Notes: a model not told the origin generated them from the letters alone. 64,000 nucleotides of DNA from Pseudoalteromonas flavipulchra NCIMB 2033 = ATCC BAA-314 (GCA_000814665.1 JWIH01000005.1:1-64000); one strand, 5' to 3'; positions 1-9,296 are shown, counted from the stretch's first letter. Translations and numbers: made by a program.

Positions 1-1
1 C

Positions 2-448
2 TCAGACGACTTCCATTATGATGAAGCAACACAAACCTGCCACTGCCCCGCAGGGAACGAGATGTGGCGAAGCGGTATCAATGTAAAAAGCTACAACCAA
101 GAATACACGCGATTCTGTGGTTACTTAAAAGATTGCAAAGTATGCCCACTACAACAGCAGTGCATGCGAAAGCCACCGATAAAAACAGGCCGACAAGTAC
201 AGTTTAAGAGTGATGAATCACGCAAAAAAATCAGTTACATCGACAAAATGAAAGTAAAAATAGACAGCCCAATAGGACGACGACAATACAGCAAACGACT
301 TGGATGTATCGAACCTGTATTCGGCAACATTACGGTGAATAAAGGGATGAATAAGCTCACATTACGCAGCCAAGTAAAAGTCAATGCTCAATGGCAGCTA
401 TACTGCCTTGTTCACAATATCGAAAAGTTACGAGAAAGGGTGTCGTAA
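2..448 (+). CDS. IS1182-like transposase, C-terminal part (runs off the window)
   Basis: The reading frame is open from base 2, so the gene begins before the window and only about 148 C-terminal residues are present. Visible features are a Cys-rich stretch (CGYLKDCKVCPLQQQC) and a downstream segment with IEPVFGNI, where the Glu fits the last residue of a DDE catalytic triad. Both are typical of IS1182/DDE transposase C-termini. The transposase would catalyse cut-and-paste movement of its element. It sits directly against a truncated phage tail gene, suggesting insertion or IS-mediated deletion there. Terminal inverted repeats could not be defined because the left end lies outside the window. 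Confidence 0.75.
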   Translation, partial: SDDFHYDEATQTCHCPAGNEMWRSGINVKSYNQEYTRFCGYLKDCKVCPLQQQCMRKPPIKTGRQVQFKSDESRKKISYIDKMKVKIDSPIGRRQYSKRLGCIEPVFGNITVNKGMNKLTLRSQVKVNAQWQLYCLVHNIEKLRERVS

Positions 449-554
449 GCTAAGAACAACCTGACCTAACAGCTCCGAAACGCCTCTCAAACCACAACAA
501 ACCAGCTTAAAAAAACGCCCTAAAATAACAACTCGCACCCAACTAAACGATTGA

Positions 555-1724
555 ATCAAAATAGGAACTCAGTTATCGTTTGTTGATTACAAAAACAAAT
601 TTGAAACGTGTTATTCTACAGGCTCGTTAGGGGCATTCGATGCGTTCACGGCATTAACTGATGACACGTTAACGACTAAAGAAAAAACCACTCAGGTTGG
701 AGCGGCTGCGGGTGGCGCTGGCGGCGCACTCGCTGGCGCCGCAGCAGGCGCGGCAATTGGCTCGGTTATTCCTGTAGTTGGCACTGCAATTGGCGGCTTA
801 GTGGGTGGTGCACTCGGCGCGATGGGCGGTGAGTCAATAGGAGGTTGGTTTGGTGACAAACTTGGAGGTTGGTTCTCTGACGACGCCCAGGATTCAGCTT
901 CAGGCACCTCGAGCCCTTCGGTGACAGAGCGCTTGCTCGATAGCGCAACGAGTTTTGCCACCATGGGGCCGCTGGGCTTAATTAGCGACACCCTAGGCGG
1001 TTGGTTATCAAAAGGCGATGAAAACGTTGCGCAAACAGACAGCAAAACGGCTGCGATTAGTACGCCTCAAAACAGTGAAGCAACAAAAAATAACGCACTC
1101 GACTTTGTTAAAAATAATGTCATTAATGAGCTGAATTTAGCCACCGGCACGGCTGCTGCGTTTGCTGCTAATCAGGGGATGACAACCGGCAAAATACACG
1201 GCGTCAGCAAGGCGGGTGATTTGGCAGGCAGAGCGCTAAACGCACACACGGTATGGGAAACGCTCAATAATGATGGGCTTTCTGTTAAAGAAAAAGCGGC
1301 TGGCATTGGTAGCACGCTAGGCGGCATGTTTTCTGCCGACGCGGTATCTGGTGCACTGTCAAAGAGCAAAAACCCTTATGTAAGAATGGCGGCCCCTATG
1401 GCGGGTTACCTTACCAACAACATGGTTGGTGATACCATTAAAGGTTGGTTTAGCGAGGACAAAACATCAGCTACCAATGAGGCTAAAGCACCAGATCTAA
1501 ATAGTTTAAATCAACTGAATGCGAGTGCGAATAAAGCATCTGAATATTCATCGGCGCTACAACCGGGCGCGGCATCGGTAACGGTGAATGCCAATATTAC
1601 TGTCAATGCAAAAGATGGCCAACAGGCTTATGAGGTTGCGCAGCAAGTGAAGCAAATGTTGGAGCAGCAGCAGCAACAAGCAGAGCAAGAGCTTAGTGCT
1701 CGATATTACAATCAAGTGGCATAA
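555..1724 (+). pseudogene. Phage tail tape-measure protein, 5'-truncated remnant
   Basis: The frame is open from 555, after an in-frame TGA at 552, to the stop at 1722-1724. The most upstream usable ATG is at 801, giving 307 residues. Residues encoded before that ATG continue the same Gly/Ala-rich hydrophobic character (GAAAGGAGGALAGAAAG), so the ATG at 801 is probably not an original start. A Gly/Ala hydrophobic region followed by a Gln-rich C-terminus (QMLEQQQQQAEQE) matches the end of tape-measure proteins, which set tail length. Position directly before U, X and D tail genes supports the call. The normal protein is far longer, so this is a decayed fragment cut off on the IS side. Confidence 0.6.
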
Positions 1725-1738
1725 CGATAGAGGCCTAA

Positions 1739-2170
1739 ATGAGCAAAGTTAATCATGCTAAACATATGATGCAACTGGGAGACTACAAGTTTTCAGTAAG
1801 CACCGCAGCGTTTAATAAGCTCCAGTACGATTCTCAATATCGCTGGGAAGCCCACAAATCTCAGACTGATAAGGACTCTCCGCCGATGCAATTTATTGGC
1901 GTAGGAGAGCAAACCTTAAACATTGAAGGGGTGATCTTCCCGCAAATTGTGGATAACGGCTTGAAGCAGTTAGACATGATGAGAGATGAAGCCGCCAAAG
2001 GGGAGCCGATGACGCTTGGCTATGTTGAAGAAAGTGGGAAATCTAGTCCAAGCGTAGGGCGCGTGATGGGTAAGTGGGTCATCAAACGGATAAGTGAAAC
2101 GCGGACCTTATTTTTTAATGATGGGATCCCACGAGAAATCCAATTTTCAATGGAGCTCAGCCGCTATTAA
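1739..2170 (+). CDS. Phage tail protein U (P2 gpU-like)
   Basis: A 143-residue protein resembling the P2 gpU family of contractile-tail terminators. It has the conserved LGDYKFSV start, a Trp-rich centre around residue 37, and a C-terminal FNDGIPREIQFSMEL signature typical of the family, where the C-terminus contacts the tail tube. In P2-like phages this protein caps the tail before head joining. It follows the tape-measure remnant by 14 bases and precedes the X gene by 25 bases, so the tail genes kept their ancestral order. The frame is intact. With no capsid or sheath genes visible it is either a prophage remnant or part of a tailocin-like cluster extending left of the window. Confidence 0.85.
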   Translation: MSKVNHAKHMMQLGDYKFSVSTAAFNKLQYDSQYRWEAHKSQTDKDSPPMQFIGVGEQTLNIEGVIFPQIVDNGLKQLDMMRDEAAKGEPMTLGYVEESGKSSPSVGRVMGKWVIKRISETRTLFFNDGIPREIQFSMELSRY

Positions 2171-2195
2171 GCGCGCTGAGTGCTAAGGAGTCGTT

Positions 2196-2411
2196 ATGAG
2201 CAAAGGGGTAACTTATATTACGCGAGATGGCGATTGTCTCGATCTCATCTGTTTTAAGCACTATGGCCGCAGTAGTGGCATGGTAGAAAAGGTGCTAGAA
2301 GCCAATCATGGCTTGGCAGAGCTTGGGCCAATTTATTCGGAGCAGATCAGTATTTTTCTTCCCGAAATCGCAAAACCTACTGTGTCTAAAGTGATCAATA
2401 TTTGGGATTAA
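2196..2411 (+). CDS. Phage tail protein X (P2 gpX-like, LysM-type)
   Basis: A 71-residue protein with the tail protein X pattern: GDCLDLICFKHYG near the N-terminus, then a LysM-like segment ending in LPEI. Proteins of this family are small baseplate or tail components that may bind peptidoglycan. A ribosome binding site (AAGGAG, 2185-2190) precedes the ATG. The stop is one base from the ATG of the D-like gene, so the two are translationally coupled. Length is normal for the family. The function given is that of the family; nothing shows that a particle is made. Confidence 0.85.
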   Translation: MSKGVTYITRDGDCLDLICFKHYGRSSGMVEKVLEANHGLAELGPIYSEQISIFLPEIAKPTVSKVINIWD

Positions 2412-2412
2412 G

Positions 2413-3423
2413 ATGGACTTACAACCGCATTATTCTATTAAAGCAAATGGCAATGAGGTATCAAAAACACTGAAGAACCGCTTGGCTGAGCTCAGTGTTA
2501 CAACACGCACAGGACTGGCGAGTGATACCTGCTATGTACGATTTGACAATTTAGCTGACGCGCCCATTGCCTTACCCGCACCAACGGATCAACTAGAAAT
2601 TGCGATGGGATATAAAGAAGGCACCAAAGATCAGAGTGCTCCTTCAACCAAATTAGGTATTTTCGAAGTGGGCGCTTATGAGCTGACTGGCCCCAATCGC
2701 TCGTTGACGTTTTATGGTAATAAAGTGCTTTGGGATCAAGATTTTAAGGCATTAAAAATACGCTCTTGGCCAGAGCAGGGTAAGGATGAGCCGCTGATGC
2801 TGGACAAACTTATTCAAGACATTGCTGGTGAGTATGGGCTGCAGGCAAAAATAGGTGATGCTTTTCAGGGCCGAGAAATACCGCACATTGAGCAAACTGA
2901 AAGCGATATGCAATTGCTAAGCAAGCTTGCTGTGCAGTTTGATGCAATCATGAAAATTGCGGATGACAAGCTTATCTTTATGGCTAAAGGCACCGGAAAG
3001 TCGTTAACTGGCAAAGCTTTACCTAGCGTGACGGTAAGTAAAAAGCAGCTGGTTTCATGGCAGCTTAATGCTAACCACAACAAGTTAGTTAAAGGGGTGC
3101 AGGCTTATTTTTACGATAAAGCGTTAGCGCAAAAAACATTGGTAAGTGTCGGTGGCGGTTCACCTAACACGACACTCTCTTACGTTTATCCTAATGAAAC
3201 CGAAGCACAAACCGCGGCGACGGCCATGTTACAGCGTTTACATCGAGCGCATACTAGTGTGCAGCTTTGTGTGGTTGGCGACCCTAATTTATTAGCAGGT
3301 GGCGTGATAACTATCGAAGAGGTTGATGATAACCTCAACGGTGACTGGTTTGTCTGTGAGGTCAAGCATGTAATTAATCACGCCGGCTTTAAAAGCTATT
3401 TAGTATGCGAAGCATTAGGTTAA
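2413..3423 (+). CDS. Phage late control / tail protein D (P2 gpD-like)
   Basis: A 336-residue protein matching the gpD family of baseplate hub proteins of contractile tails, structurally related to VgrG and gp27. It begins with the typical binding-surface segment (PHYSIKANGNEV) and has the family pattern of a beta-rich N-terminal half and the central LLSKLAVQFDAIMKI helix-strand near residues 165-185. It ends in the usual CEALG context. It is the last gene of the tail module: beyond it come 270 bases of non-coding palindromes and then an unrelated lodA-like gene. The frame is intact and full length. Confidence 0.85.
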   Translation: MDLQPHYSIKANGNEVSKTLKNRLAELSVTTRTGLASDTCYVRFDNLADAPIALPAPTDQLEIAMGYKEGTKDQSAPSTKLGIFEVGAYELTGPNRSLTFYGNKVLWDQDFKALKIRSWPEQGKDEPLMLDKLIQDIAGEYGLQAKIGDAFQGREIPHIEQTESDMQLLSKLAVQFDAIMKIADDKLIFMAKGTGKSLTGKALPSVTVSKKQLVSWQLNANHNKLVKGVQAYFYDKALAQKTLVSVGGGSPNTTLSYVYPNETEAQTAATAMLQRLHRAHTSVQLCVVGDPNLLAGGVITIEEVDDNLNGDWFVCEVKHVINHAGFKSYLVCEALG

Positions 3424-3499
3424 GTTAAATCCCACATCTTTTATACCAGGCGTCAGCGATTATTGCGTTGAGCGCTTCCTCCCTTAATTTTTCCTTTCT

Positions 3500-3596
3500 C
3501 CCTGTGTCCCGCACAGGGTGTACTTTTATCTCATCCATCATAGGTGAGATATCACCCTTTCTCCATGTGGGCCATCCTCATTTTGAGGCTCTGGCC
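3500..3596. repeat. Three consecutive short inverted repeats between prophage remnant and lodA-like gene
   Basis: Within the 273-base gap after the D-like gene there are three perfect stems: CCCTGTG/CACAGGG (3500-3506 and 3512-3518), TATCTCA/TGAGATA (3527-3533 and 3545-3551), and a nested GGCCA/TGGCC with inner CCTCA/TGAGG (3570-3596). None is followed by a clear T-run. They may include a weak terminator for the tail genes or be remnants of the prophage end. No coding sequence is seen in the gap. Confidence 0.5.
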
Positions 3597-3696
3597 TCTT
3601 TCCTACTTGTAATTCGATGTAATGGTGTAAGTCAGAAATAGCTTCTACACTGCAGTAATGCTTCATGAATTGAACCACTGCAAAAAGGATTACAAC

Positions 3697-5625
3697 ATGT
3701 CACATCACTGCAATCAAAATCCCATTGTTTCAGCTGCGATATACCCACCCATTGGTGTAATGCGGGTTGGTAACAGCCCTGATGAATTTTTTATTGGCCC
3801 TGAGGTCGATACCGCCATTCCAAGAGATATGAATTACTATCGCGATAGCACGGGAGCGTTGAAGCGCCAAGCCGCGCGTTTTCGTATTTATGGGTTGGAC
3901 GCCGAGGGCAACATCGTTAAAGAGCTCACTTGCGACGATGGTGCTTCTATCATTTGGCATGCACGCTTGGCTAATCAAAAAGCATCTTGGTATGAGTTTC
4001 AATTAGCGTTGGATATTCCAGAGGCGGCTGAAGCCGAGCCGAGTTTACTGCGCAACCTCAATGTAAACGACCGTAACAGCTTGCTCATAGATGGTGGGGC
4101 GCAGCAGATCAGTGGTATTGCTTCTGGGTGCGGTTGTAGTCGCTTTGAAGGATGCTTTGCCGGTAAAAAAGTGTACTTAGGCGAAATGCGTACCGATGAT
4201 AAGGGCCGCTTACTTATGCTTGGTGGGCACGGAGTGTCAGAAAATCCTCAAGGCCACGAGGCGATCACGTTCGGTAATAATGAAGGCTGGTACGACGATA
4301 CTTCGGACGGCCCTGTAACTGCTGAGGTTAAATATCAAGGCAAAGCACTTGATGTGAAACCTGCATGGGTTATTTGTGCGCCACCAGATTACGCGCCAAT
4401 GCAAAAATCTCCGCGAACCATGTGGGATTTAATGCGTCAGGTTGCAGTTGATGCCAAGATGCTACCAGCACCGAAGGGTAAACCCTCCTTTAGTAAAGAC
4501 ATTCTGCCAATTTTCCAAAGGTTAACCGATTTACAATGGGTTAATGCGGGATTTGCCGCAGGGTTTGGCTGGAATAGCCCCTTTGATTTTACTTCAGAGA
4601 CTTGGATCAGCCGTTTAAATGACAATTCATGCACATGGCAAGAAGCAAGGCGTAATCTCTTTAATAACTTTAGACAGATAGAAAAAGTCACCACGGCGGA
4701 TGAAAAACATAGTTGGAACCCTAAATTTGCCGCTACCGCTCCGCAGTTGTGGCCCTGGTTGTACGGCGATGCGATGAGTGTAGATGCCGATGACTCGCCA
4801 AGGCAGTTTGTCACCCTCACAGAAATTCAGTTGAATATGTTACAGCAGTGGTCGAATGGCGAATTTGATTCTGATTACGACCCTTGTTATTGCCCCCCAA
4901 CCAGCATTGATGAAATTCCGGTTGCTGAGCAGCCTGAGATGTTAACTAAAGCGGCGATGGAGTTCTGTTTAGCGGATGCTTTCCACCCTGGATGTGAAAT
5001 GACTTGGCCAATGCGTACAGCAGGCATGTATAGCGAAGCTTTCCGCCTTAAGCATTCAGAGGATACTGCACCGACCCACGGCACCAATTATGGCGTGGAA
5101 ATGACATCAGAAATCGCGCTGCATTCGAGCGGCCCATTAAAAACGGGGCAGGTTGCTGGTGGCATTACGCGTTGGATGGCCATTCCTTGGCAAACAGACA
5201 CCGCGAGTTGTCGCGATGGCTACAATGAAGCGTACGACCCTTATTTACCGACCTTTTGGCCTGCACGAGTGCCAAATAATATGCTTAGCGAGCAAAATTA
5301 TCACAGGGTAGTTGATGAAACTAGGCCATTTGCAGAGCGACAAGCAGCATTTAATGACCGGGAGCTGTGGCTAAACGATTTGCCGATAGGCCCTTCAACT
5401 AACTATATTGAGCAGATCAACAGTATGATCACTGGGTTTGGTCAATTGGCGGTGGTATTACCGAAGACAGAAAAAGGCGTAACTGGTTTTCCAACCACCA
5501 TGCAAGTAGGGTTAACACCAGTCAAAGCGGAAAAACTGCTGGCTGCGGATAATAACGAAAGCATGCGAGATTGTCGTCCTGACTTGTCACAAACCGACAA
5601 AGCACATCGCCGGAATCGCAAATAA
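3697..5625 (+). CDS. LodA-like quinoprotein (CTQ-dependent L-amino acid oxidase)
   Basis: The protein resembles the LodA/GoxA family, secreted oxidases that deaminate an amino acid and release H2O2, giving antibacterial activity. LodA uses lysine and GoxA glycine. The N-terminus has the family signature IYPPIGVMRVGNS. Counting from the ATG at 3697, Cys433 (FHPGCE) and Trp498 (IPWQTD) lie 65 residues apart, the same spacing as the Cys516/Trp581 cofactor pair of LodA, so the crosslinked cofactor is expected. I chose ATG 3697 (642 aa) over the in-frame ATG at 3658 because AAAAGGAT lies 7-8 bases before it. There is no classical signal peptide, as known for LodA. The maturase follows 11 bases later. 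The substrate cannot be told from sequence. Confidence 0.85.
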   Translation: MSHHCNQNPIVSAAIYPPIGVMRVGNSPDEFFIGPEVDTAIPRDMNYYRDSTGALKRQAARFRIYGLDAEGNIVKELTCDDGASIIWHARLANQKASWYEFQLALDIPEAAEAEPSLLRNLNVNDRNSLLIDGGAQQISGIASGCGCSRFEGCFAGKKVYLGEMRTDDKGRLLMLGGHGVSENPQGHEAITFGNNEGWYDDTSDGPVTAEVKYQGKALDVKPAWVICAPPDYAPMQKSPRTMWDLMRQVAVDAKMLPAPKGKPSFSKDILPIFQRLTDLQWVNAGFAAGFGWNSPFDFTSETWISRLNDNSCTWQEARRNLFNNFRQIEKVTTADEKHSWNPKFAATAPQLWPWLYGDAMSVDADDSPRQFVTLTEIQLNMLQQWSNGEFDSDYDPCYCPPTSIDEIPVAEQPEMLTKAAMEFCLADAFHPGCEMTWPMRTAGMYSEAFRLKHSEDTAPTHGTNYGVEMTSEIALHSSGPLKTGQVAGGITRWMAIPWQTDTASCRDGYNEAYDPYLPTFWPARVPNNMLSEQNYHRVVDETRPFAERQAAFNDRELWLNDLPIGPSTNYIEQINSMITGFGQLAVVLPKTEKGVTGFPTTMQVGLTPVKAEKLLAADNNESMRDCRPDLSQTDKAHRRNRK

Positions 5626-5636
5626 TAAGGGCTAAT

Positions 5637-6716
5637 ATGGCTGAAAGGAAATCGGATATTGTCATTGTAGGTGCAGGCATTGCAGGATGCATTGCTGCAC
5701 TTGCTTTGCATCCCCACTATCAGGTGATAGTAGTCGATAAGCTCGCTACAGCTAAAGACAAAGTGGGCGAGTGTTTACCGCCAGCGGCCTCTAGAATTCT
5801 CAAAAAGCTTAACCTGTTGCACTTACTACAAAGCCCGGAACATCTCACTTGTCACGGTATGATTTCGTTTTGGGGTAGTGAATCGCCTACCATAGTGGAT
5901 AACGTTAAAAACCCCGATGGTTTGGGGTGGCACATTCATCGGCAGCATTTTGAACAGCAGCTTCGTGATCAATTAGTGCTTCGTGGTATCCCTTTGTTAT
6001 CTTCTACAAAGCTCACTGATGTGGTGCAAACACAATCAGGGTGGCAGGTTAGGGTTGAAGGCTGCGACACTGACATGTCTATCACGACAACACTGCTTAT
6101 TGATGCCACCGGTCGCGCCTGTCATCTAGCGAGGCGACTCGGTGCAAAACTACAACAGTTTGATAAGCAAATGGCACTGTGGCTTACCGCAGAGGTTGCC
6201 ACGACGAAACAGTTTGCGGTGATAAGCGATGAAGAAAATGGCTGGTGGTATAGTGCGCCGAGCGCGGCATGCTCTTCACTCGACCCCAATATGCAGCCTC
6301 GGGTGTTTTCTTGGCAGGCTTGCGCTGATGCGATCAAAAAGTGCAACATCACCAACGCTCGAGATTTTTTAGCAAAAGTAAAGCCGGTGAGGGGATTTAA
6401 CACCTTAGTGGACTTGGTGAATATAGAAACAGCACACCTACATCCTATGGTAAGTGCAAATTCGGCCCGTTTGGATAGCTGCGCAGCAAAAGGTTGGTAT
6501 GCGGTGGGTGATGCGAGTATGAGCTTTGATCCGCTCTCTTCGCAAGGCATGTTGCATGCCATGACCAGCAGCATGCAACTTGCGGATATGTTGCTGTTGC
6601 ACGGTACGGATTACAAACATGGCGCAAAACTATATCAGTCGCAAATGGATAGAGTGTGGATGCGCTACCTTGAGCATCGACAGCACTTTTACGAGGGGTC
6701 AAAGTTAATCGGTTAA
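5637..6716 (+). CDS. LodB-like FAD-dependent maturation protein
   Basis: A 359-residue flavoprotein. It has an N-terminal Rossmann motif GAGIAG at about residues 11-16, a mid-protein DATGR segment, and a late GDASMSFDPLSSQGM motif typical of the halogenase/LodB-like flavin monooxygenase family. In known pairs LodB is needed to form the cysteine tryptophylquinone cofactor of LodA post-translationally in the cytoplasm. It starts 11 bases after the lodA-like stop, preceded by AAGGGC, so the two are co-transcribed. Length fits the family. A free tryptophan halogenase would usually be longer, which with the context makes maturase the better call. Confidence 0.85.
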   Translation: MAERKSDIVIVGAGIAGCIAALALHPHYQVIVVDKLATAKDKVGECLPPAASRILKKLNLLHLLQSPEHLTCHGMISFWGSESPTIVDNVKNPDGLGWHIHRQHFEQQLRDQLVLRGIPLLSSTKLTDVVQTQSGWQVRVEGCDTDMSITTTLLIDATGRACHLARRLGAKLQQFDKQMALWLTAEVATTKQFAVISDEENGWWYSAPSAACSSLDPNMQPRVFSWQACADAIKKCNITNARDFLAKVKPVRGFNTLVDLVNIETAHLHPMVSANSARLDSCAAKGWYAVGDASMSFDPLSSQGMLHAMTSSMQLADMLLLHGTDYKHGAKLYQSQMDRVWMRYLEHRQHFYEGSKLIG

Positions 6717-6821
6717 CAGGTATTATTGCTTTGTTTTAATGCTGAAAAAGTAGCAGGTAACGATAATTGAGCTACGGTTTAAAGGTATATAAATAAGCCG
6801 CGTTTGGTTTAAGGAAGCTAT

Positions 6822-7961
6822 ATGCCTATCCAGCAAGATAACATTGAAGAAACCTTGTTTTTCAGCCAGTTACTAAAGCAAACCTCAGCAATAGAATTAC
6901 TAAAACAAGTACTTATGCATTCTCATCATGCGGTGGTTGTCACCGATGCAGATAGGGAAAATGGCTACCGCATCGTCTACGCCAATAAAAAGTTTTGTAC
7001 GCATACGGGTTATGAGCTTGCAGAGCTTGTTGGCAATTCTCCGGCGATTTTACAAGGGCCTAAAAGTAATAAAAGCGTTATTGCTAAGCTAAGTGATGCC
7101 CTTGAGCGCAACGGCTTTTTCTACGGTTCCTCTATCAACTATCGTAAAGATGGCAGTATGTATCCGGTAGAGTGGAATATTTCCGCTATTCGTAATGAAC
7201 AAGGGGAGGTGACACATTATATTTCGATGCAAAAAGACTTAACTAATCTGCGCCGACTCGCAGAACAAATCCAAGAGTCGACAGAAGTCTTTAAGAAGTT
7301 TTACTTTAAAATCTCACATAATCAGGCATTTGTTGGGCCTGAAGCGCGACGCCAAAGAGATCGAGGAAAGATTGCGTCAGAGGCAATTGAATTGTTTGAT
7401 GAAACCCTCGAAGAGCTCAAGAAAAATGAAAAATTACTCAACGGTAATTTACGCTCAGAAGCCGCCAATGATCTATTCGATGATGCTTTTTTCGATATGG
7501 GCCCAGACGACCTCGGAGCATTTTCAAGTAAATTGCAAAAAGAGGCGGAATCTGCCAGTGAATTTTGGCTTGAGTGTCCGATAGAAGGCGATGATGTCGC
7601 ATGTTTACTTGAAGCCGTAGAAGAGGTTGATGCCGAAGTTAGCCTTATTCAAGCCAACGGATATTCACAGCAACGTATTGAACTAATTGTAAAATTGTAC
7701 AAAGAATTGGCTAATAGCTTGTATTTTTGTGTTGAGTTTAATGATGGCGCGTTATTAATTGATGAGGTTGCAGAATGTTTAACTGCGCATTTGCACGACA
7801 AAGATATTCCCGTTGAGATGCTGGTGATGTTTAACAAAGATTTATTTGTTTGGATTAAAGAAGTGTTTGAATCGAAAGAATGCGACAACATCTATAGTGG
7901 TGAAACCAATACCATTGCCGCTGGCCGTCAGCTGATTGCGATGCTTAAAATGTCTGAATAA
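6822..7961 (+). CDS. PAS-domain protein with uncharacterised C-terminal region
   Basis: A 379-residue soluble protein. A PAS domain covers about residues 35-140, with the LOV/PAS_9-type order YANKKFCTHTGY, ILQGPKSN, YRKDGSMYPVEW and YISMQKDLT. The photoactive Cys of true LOV domains (GRNCRFLQG) is not present: the matching stretch is GNSPAILQG, so it is probably not a blue-light sensor. A coiled-coil linker follows (about 145-215), then an acidic C-terminal region I cannot assign; no kinase, GGDEF or EAL motif is visible. AAGGA lies before the ATG. It converges on the histidine kinase of the first sigma-54 cassette, but any functional link is only positional. Confidence 0.7.
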   Translation: MPIQQDNIEETLFFSQLLKQTSAIELLKQVLMHSHHAVVVTDADRENGYRIVYANKKFCTHTGYELAELVGNSPAILQGPKSNKSVIAKLSDALERNGFFYGSSINYRKDGSMYPVEWNISAIRNEQGEVTHYISMQKDLTNLRRLAEQIQESTEVFKKFYFKISHNQAFVGPEARRQRDRGKIASEAIELFDETLEELKKNEKLLNGNLRSEAANDLFDDAFFDMGPDDLGAFSSKLQKEAESASEFWLECPIEGDDVACLLEAVEEVDAEVSLIQANGYSQQRIELIVKLYKELANSLYFCVEFNDGALLIDEVAECLTAHLHDKDIPVEMLVMFNKDLFVWIKEVFESKECDNIYSGETNTIAAGRQLIAMLKMSE

Positions 7962-7988
7962 ATGTTGCCTAGAAGTGGCGGTGAACAC

Positions 7989-9296
7989 TCACTTATTCGC
8001 TGTCGTCAGTGGAAGCTGAATATGAGCAATTGCGCCTTGTGCATCCTTACGATTGGTTAAGCTCAGTTTTCCGTTATGCTGTTCAACGATATTTTTAGCT
8101 AAGATGAGGCCAATCCCCTTACCCGCTGCTTTAGTGGTGTAAAAAGGTACAAATAGGTTGTCAGCGTTCTTTATGCCATGCCCGTCATCGAGTACTTCAA
8201 TACCTGCGAATTTATGATTGTGATACGCTTTGACGTAAACAGCATTGCGCTTACCTCCAGCTTCCAAGGCATTTTTAATCAGGTTTACAAGTGCTTGCTC
8301 AAGTAAGCTTTGATCAATTTGCAGCGTAAAGTTCTGTTCAATGGTTAATCTCACGCGATTGTCAAAAAGCCCTACGAGCGGTGTTAGTAAGTCATTTATG
8401 GATATCGCTTCTATATGAAGTTGATGCTGTTTTGCAACGCTTGCATAGCGATTAACAAATGACATCAGGCCATCGCTGCGCTGCACAATCACGCCAAGCG
8501 CTTGTTCAAAATCGGCTTGATTTTCTTGCGTGGTGGGAATTTCTATCAAGGTTTGAGCAAGTGACTTAATCGGCGAGAGAGAATTATGAATTTCGTGGCT
8601 GAGCACTCTGATCATTTTTTGCCAAGCGTCGCGCTGAGCTTGACTGACAACCGCTTGCACATCGGTCAGGATCACTAAGTGCGCCTGCATGCTTGCAATG
8701 GTAAGCTCGCTATAGCGAAGCTGCCACTCATCACCGAGAGTAGGGTGGTTAAAGTGCCAATGGCCACTATGATACTCAAGGCTGAACTTATGCGCTTTTA
8801 ATAAACGTAGGCTTTGCCATGGTTTGCCAATCCAATTTGAGAAGGCTTCATTGGCATGCACCAGTGCAGTATCGTTATCGAAAATTGCGATGGGGCTGGG
8901 CAGCTGTTCAATGAGTCTAAATAGTAATATGGCCTGGTGGTCTCGCTCTGATTTGAATGATTGCAGCTGCTGACATAATTGCTGTGTTTCTTGCTGCAAA
9001 CTGTGAAGAATTCCCGAGCTGTCAGAGGTGTAAAAGCGCTGTCCATACTCTTCGTTTTTGATCGCCTCTATGGTGGTTGAGAGGTGATAAAAAGGTTGTA
9101 TCAGGCGCTGTTTAAAATGATACAACAGCAGTGCGAGCGGACAAAGGACAAGGATAAAGTAGGTGATAACACTGAGTGTTGAGACCTCAAGGATGACCAT
9201 AAAAAAAGCGCTGAGTACGGTGAACAGAAGCCAAATTACCAGGTAAAAAATCTCGATAGTCTGTTCAAAGTTAGGCTTTTTCATAGGCAAGCTCAT
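7989..9296 (-). CDS. Membrane sensor histidine kinase (cassette 1, NtrY/AtoS-like)
   Basis: A 435-residue sensor kinase. Two membrane helices lie at about residues 17-37 and 41-59 with almost no periplasmic loop, followed by a HAMP-like helix pair and a PAS-like region (about 120-210). The phosphoacceptor is His234 in VLSHEIHNS. ATP-binding boxes are N (NLIKNALEAGG), G1 (DDGHGI), F (LFVPFYTT) and G2 (GKGIGL). The start ATG overlaps the TGA of the response regulator (ATGA), so the two are coupled and form the two-component pair. The tiny periplasmic part suggests sensing in the membrane or cytoplasm. It is paralogous to the kinase at 58335-59606. Confidence 0.85.
   Translation of the reverse strand: MSLPMKKPNFEQTIEIFYLVIWLLFTVLSAFFMVILEVSTLSVITYFILVLCPLALLLYHFKQRLIQPFYHLSTTIEAIKNEEYGQRFYTSDSSGILHSLQQETQQLCQQLQSFKSERDHQAILLFRLIEQLPSPIAIFDNDTALVHANEAFSNWIGKPWQSLRLLKAHKFSLEYHSGHWHFNHPTLGDEWQLRYSELTIASMQAHLVILTDVQAVVSQAQRDAWQKMIRVLSHEIHNSLSPIKSLAQTLIEIPTTQENQADFEQALGVIVQRSDGLMSFVNRYASVAKQHQLHIEAISINDLLTPLVGLFDNRVRLTIEQNFTLQIDQSLLEQALVNLIKNALEAGGKRNAVYVKAYHNHKFAGIEVLDDGHGIKNADNLFVPFYTTKAAGKGIGLILAKNIVEQHNGKLSLTNRKDAQGAIAHIQLPLTTANK

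Noticed and set aside
692..1045. Pro/Ala-rich minus-strand ORF
   Set aside because: It is the antisense shadow of the Gly/Ala-rich tape-measure remnant.
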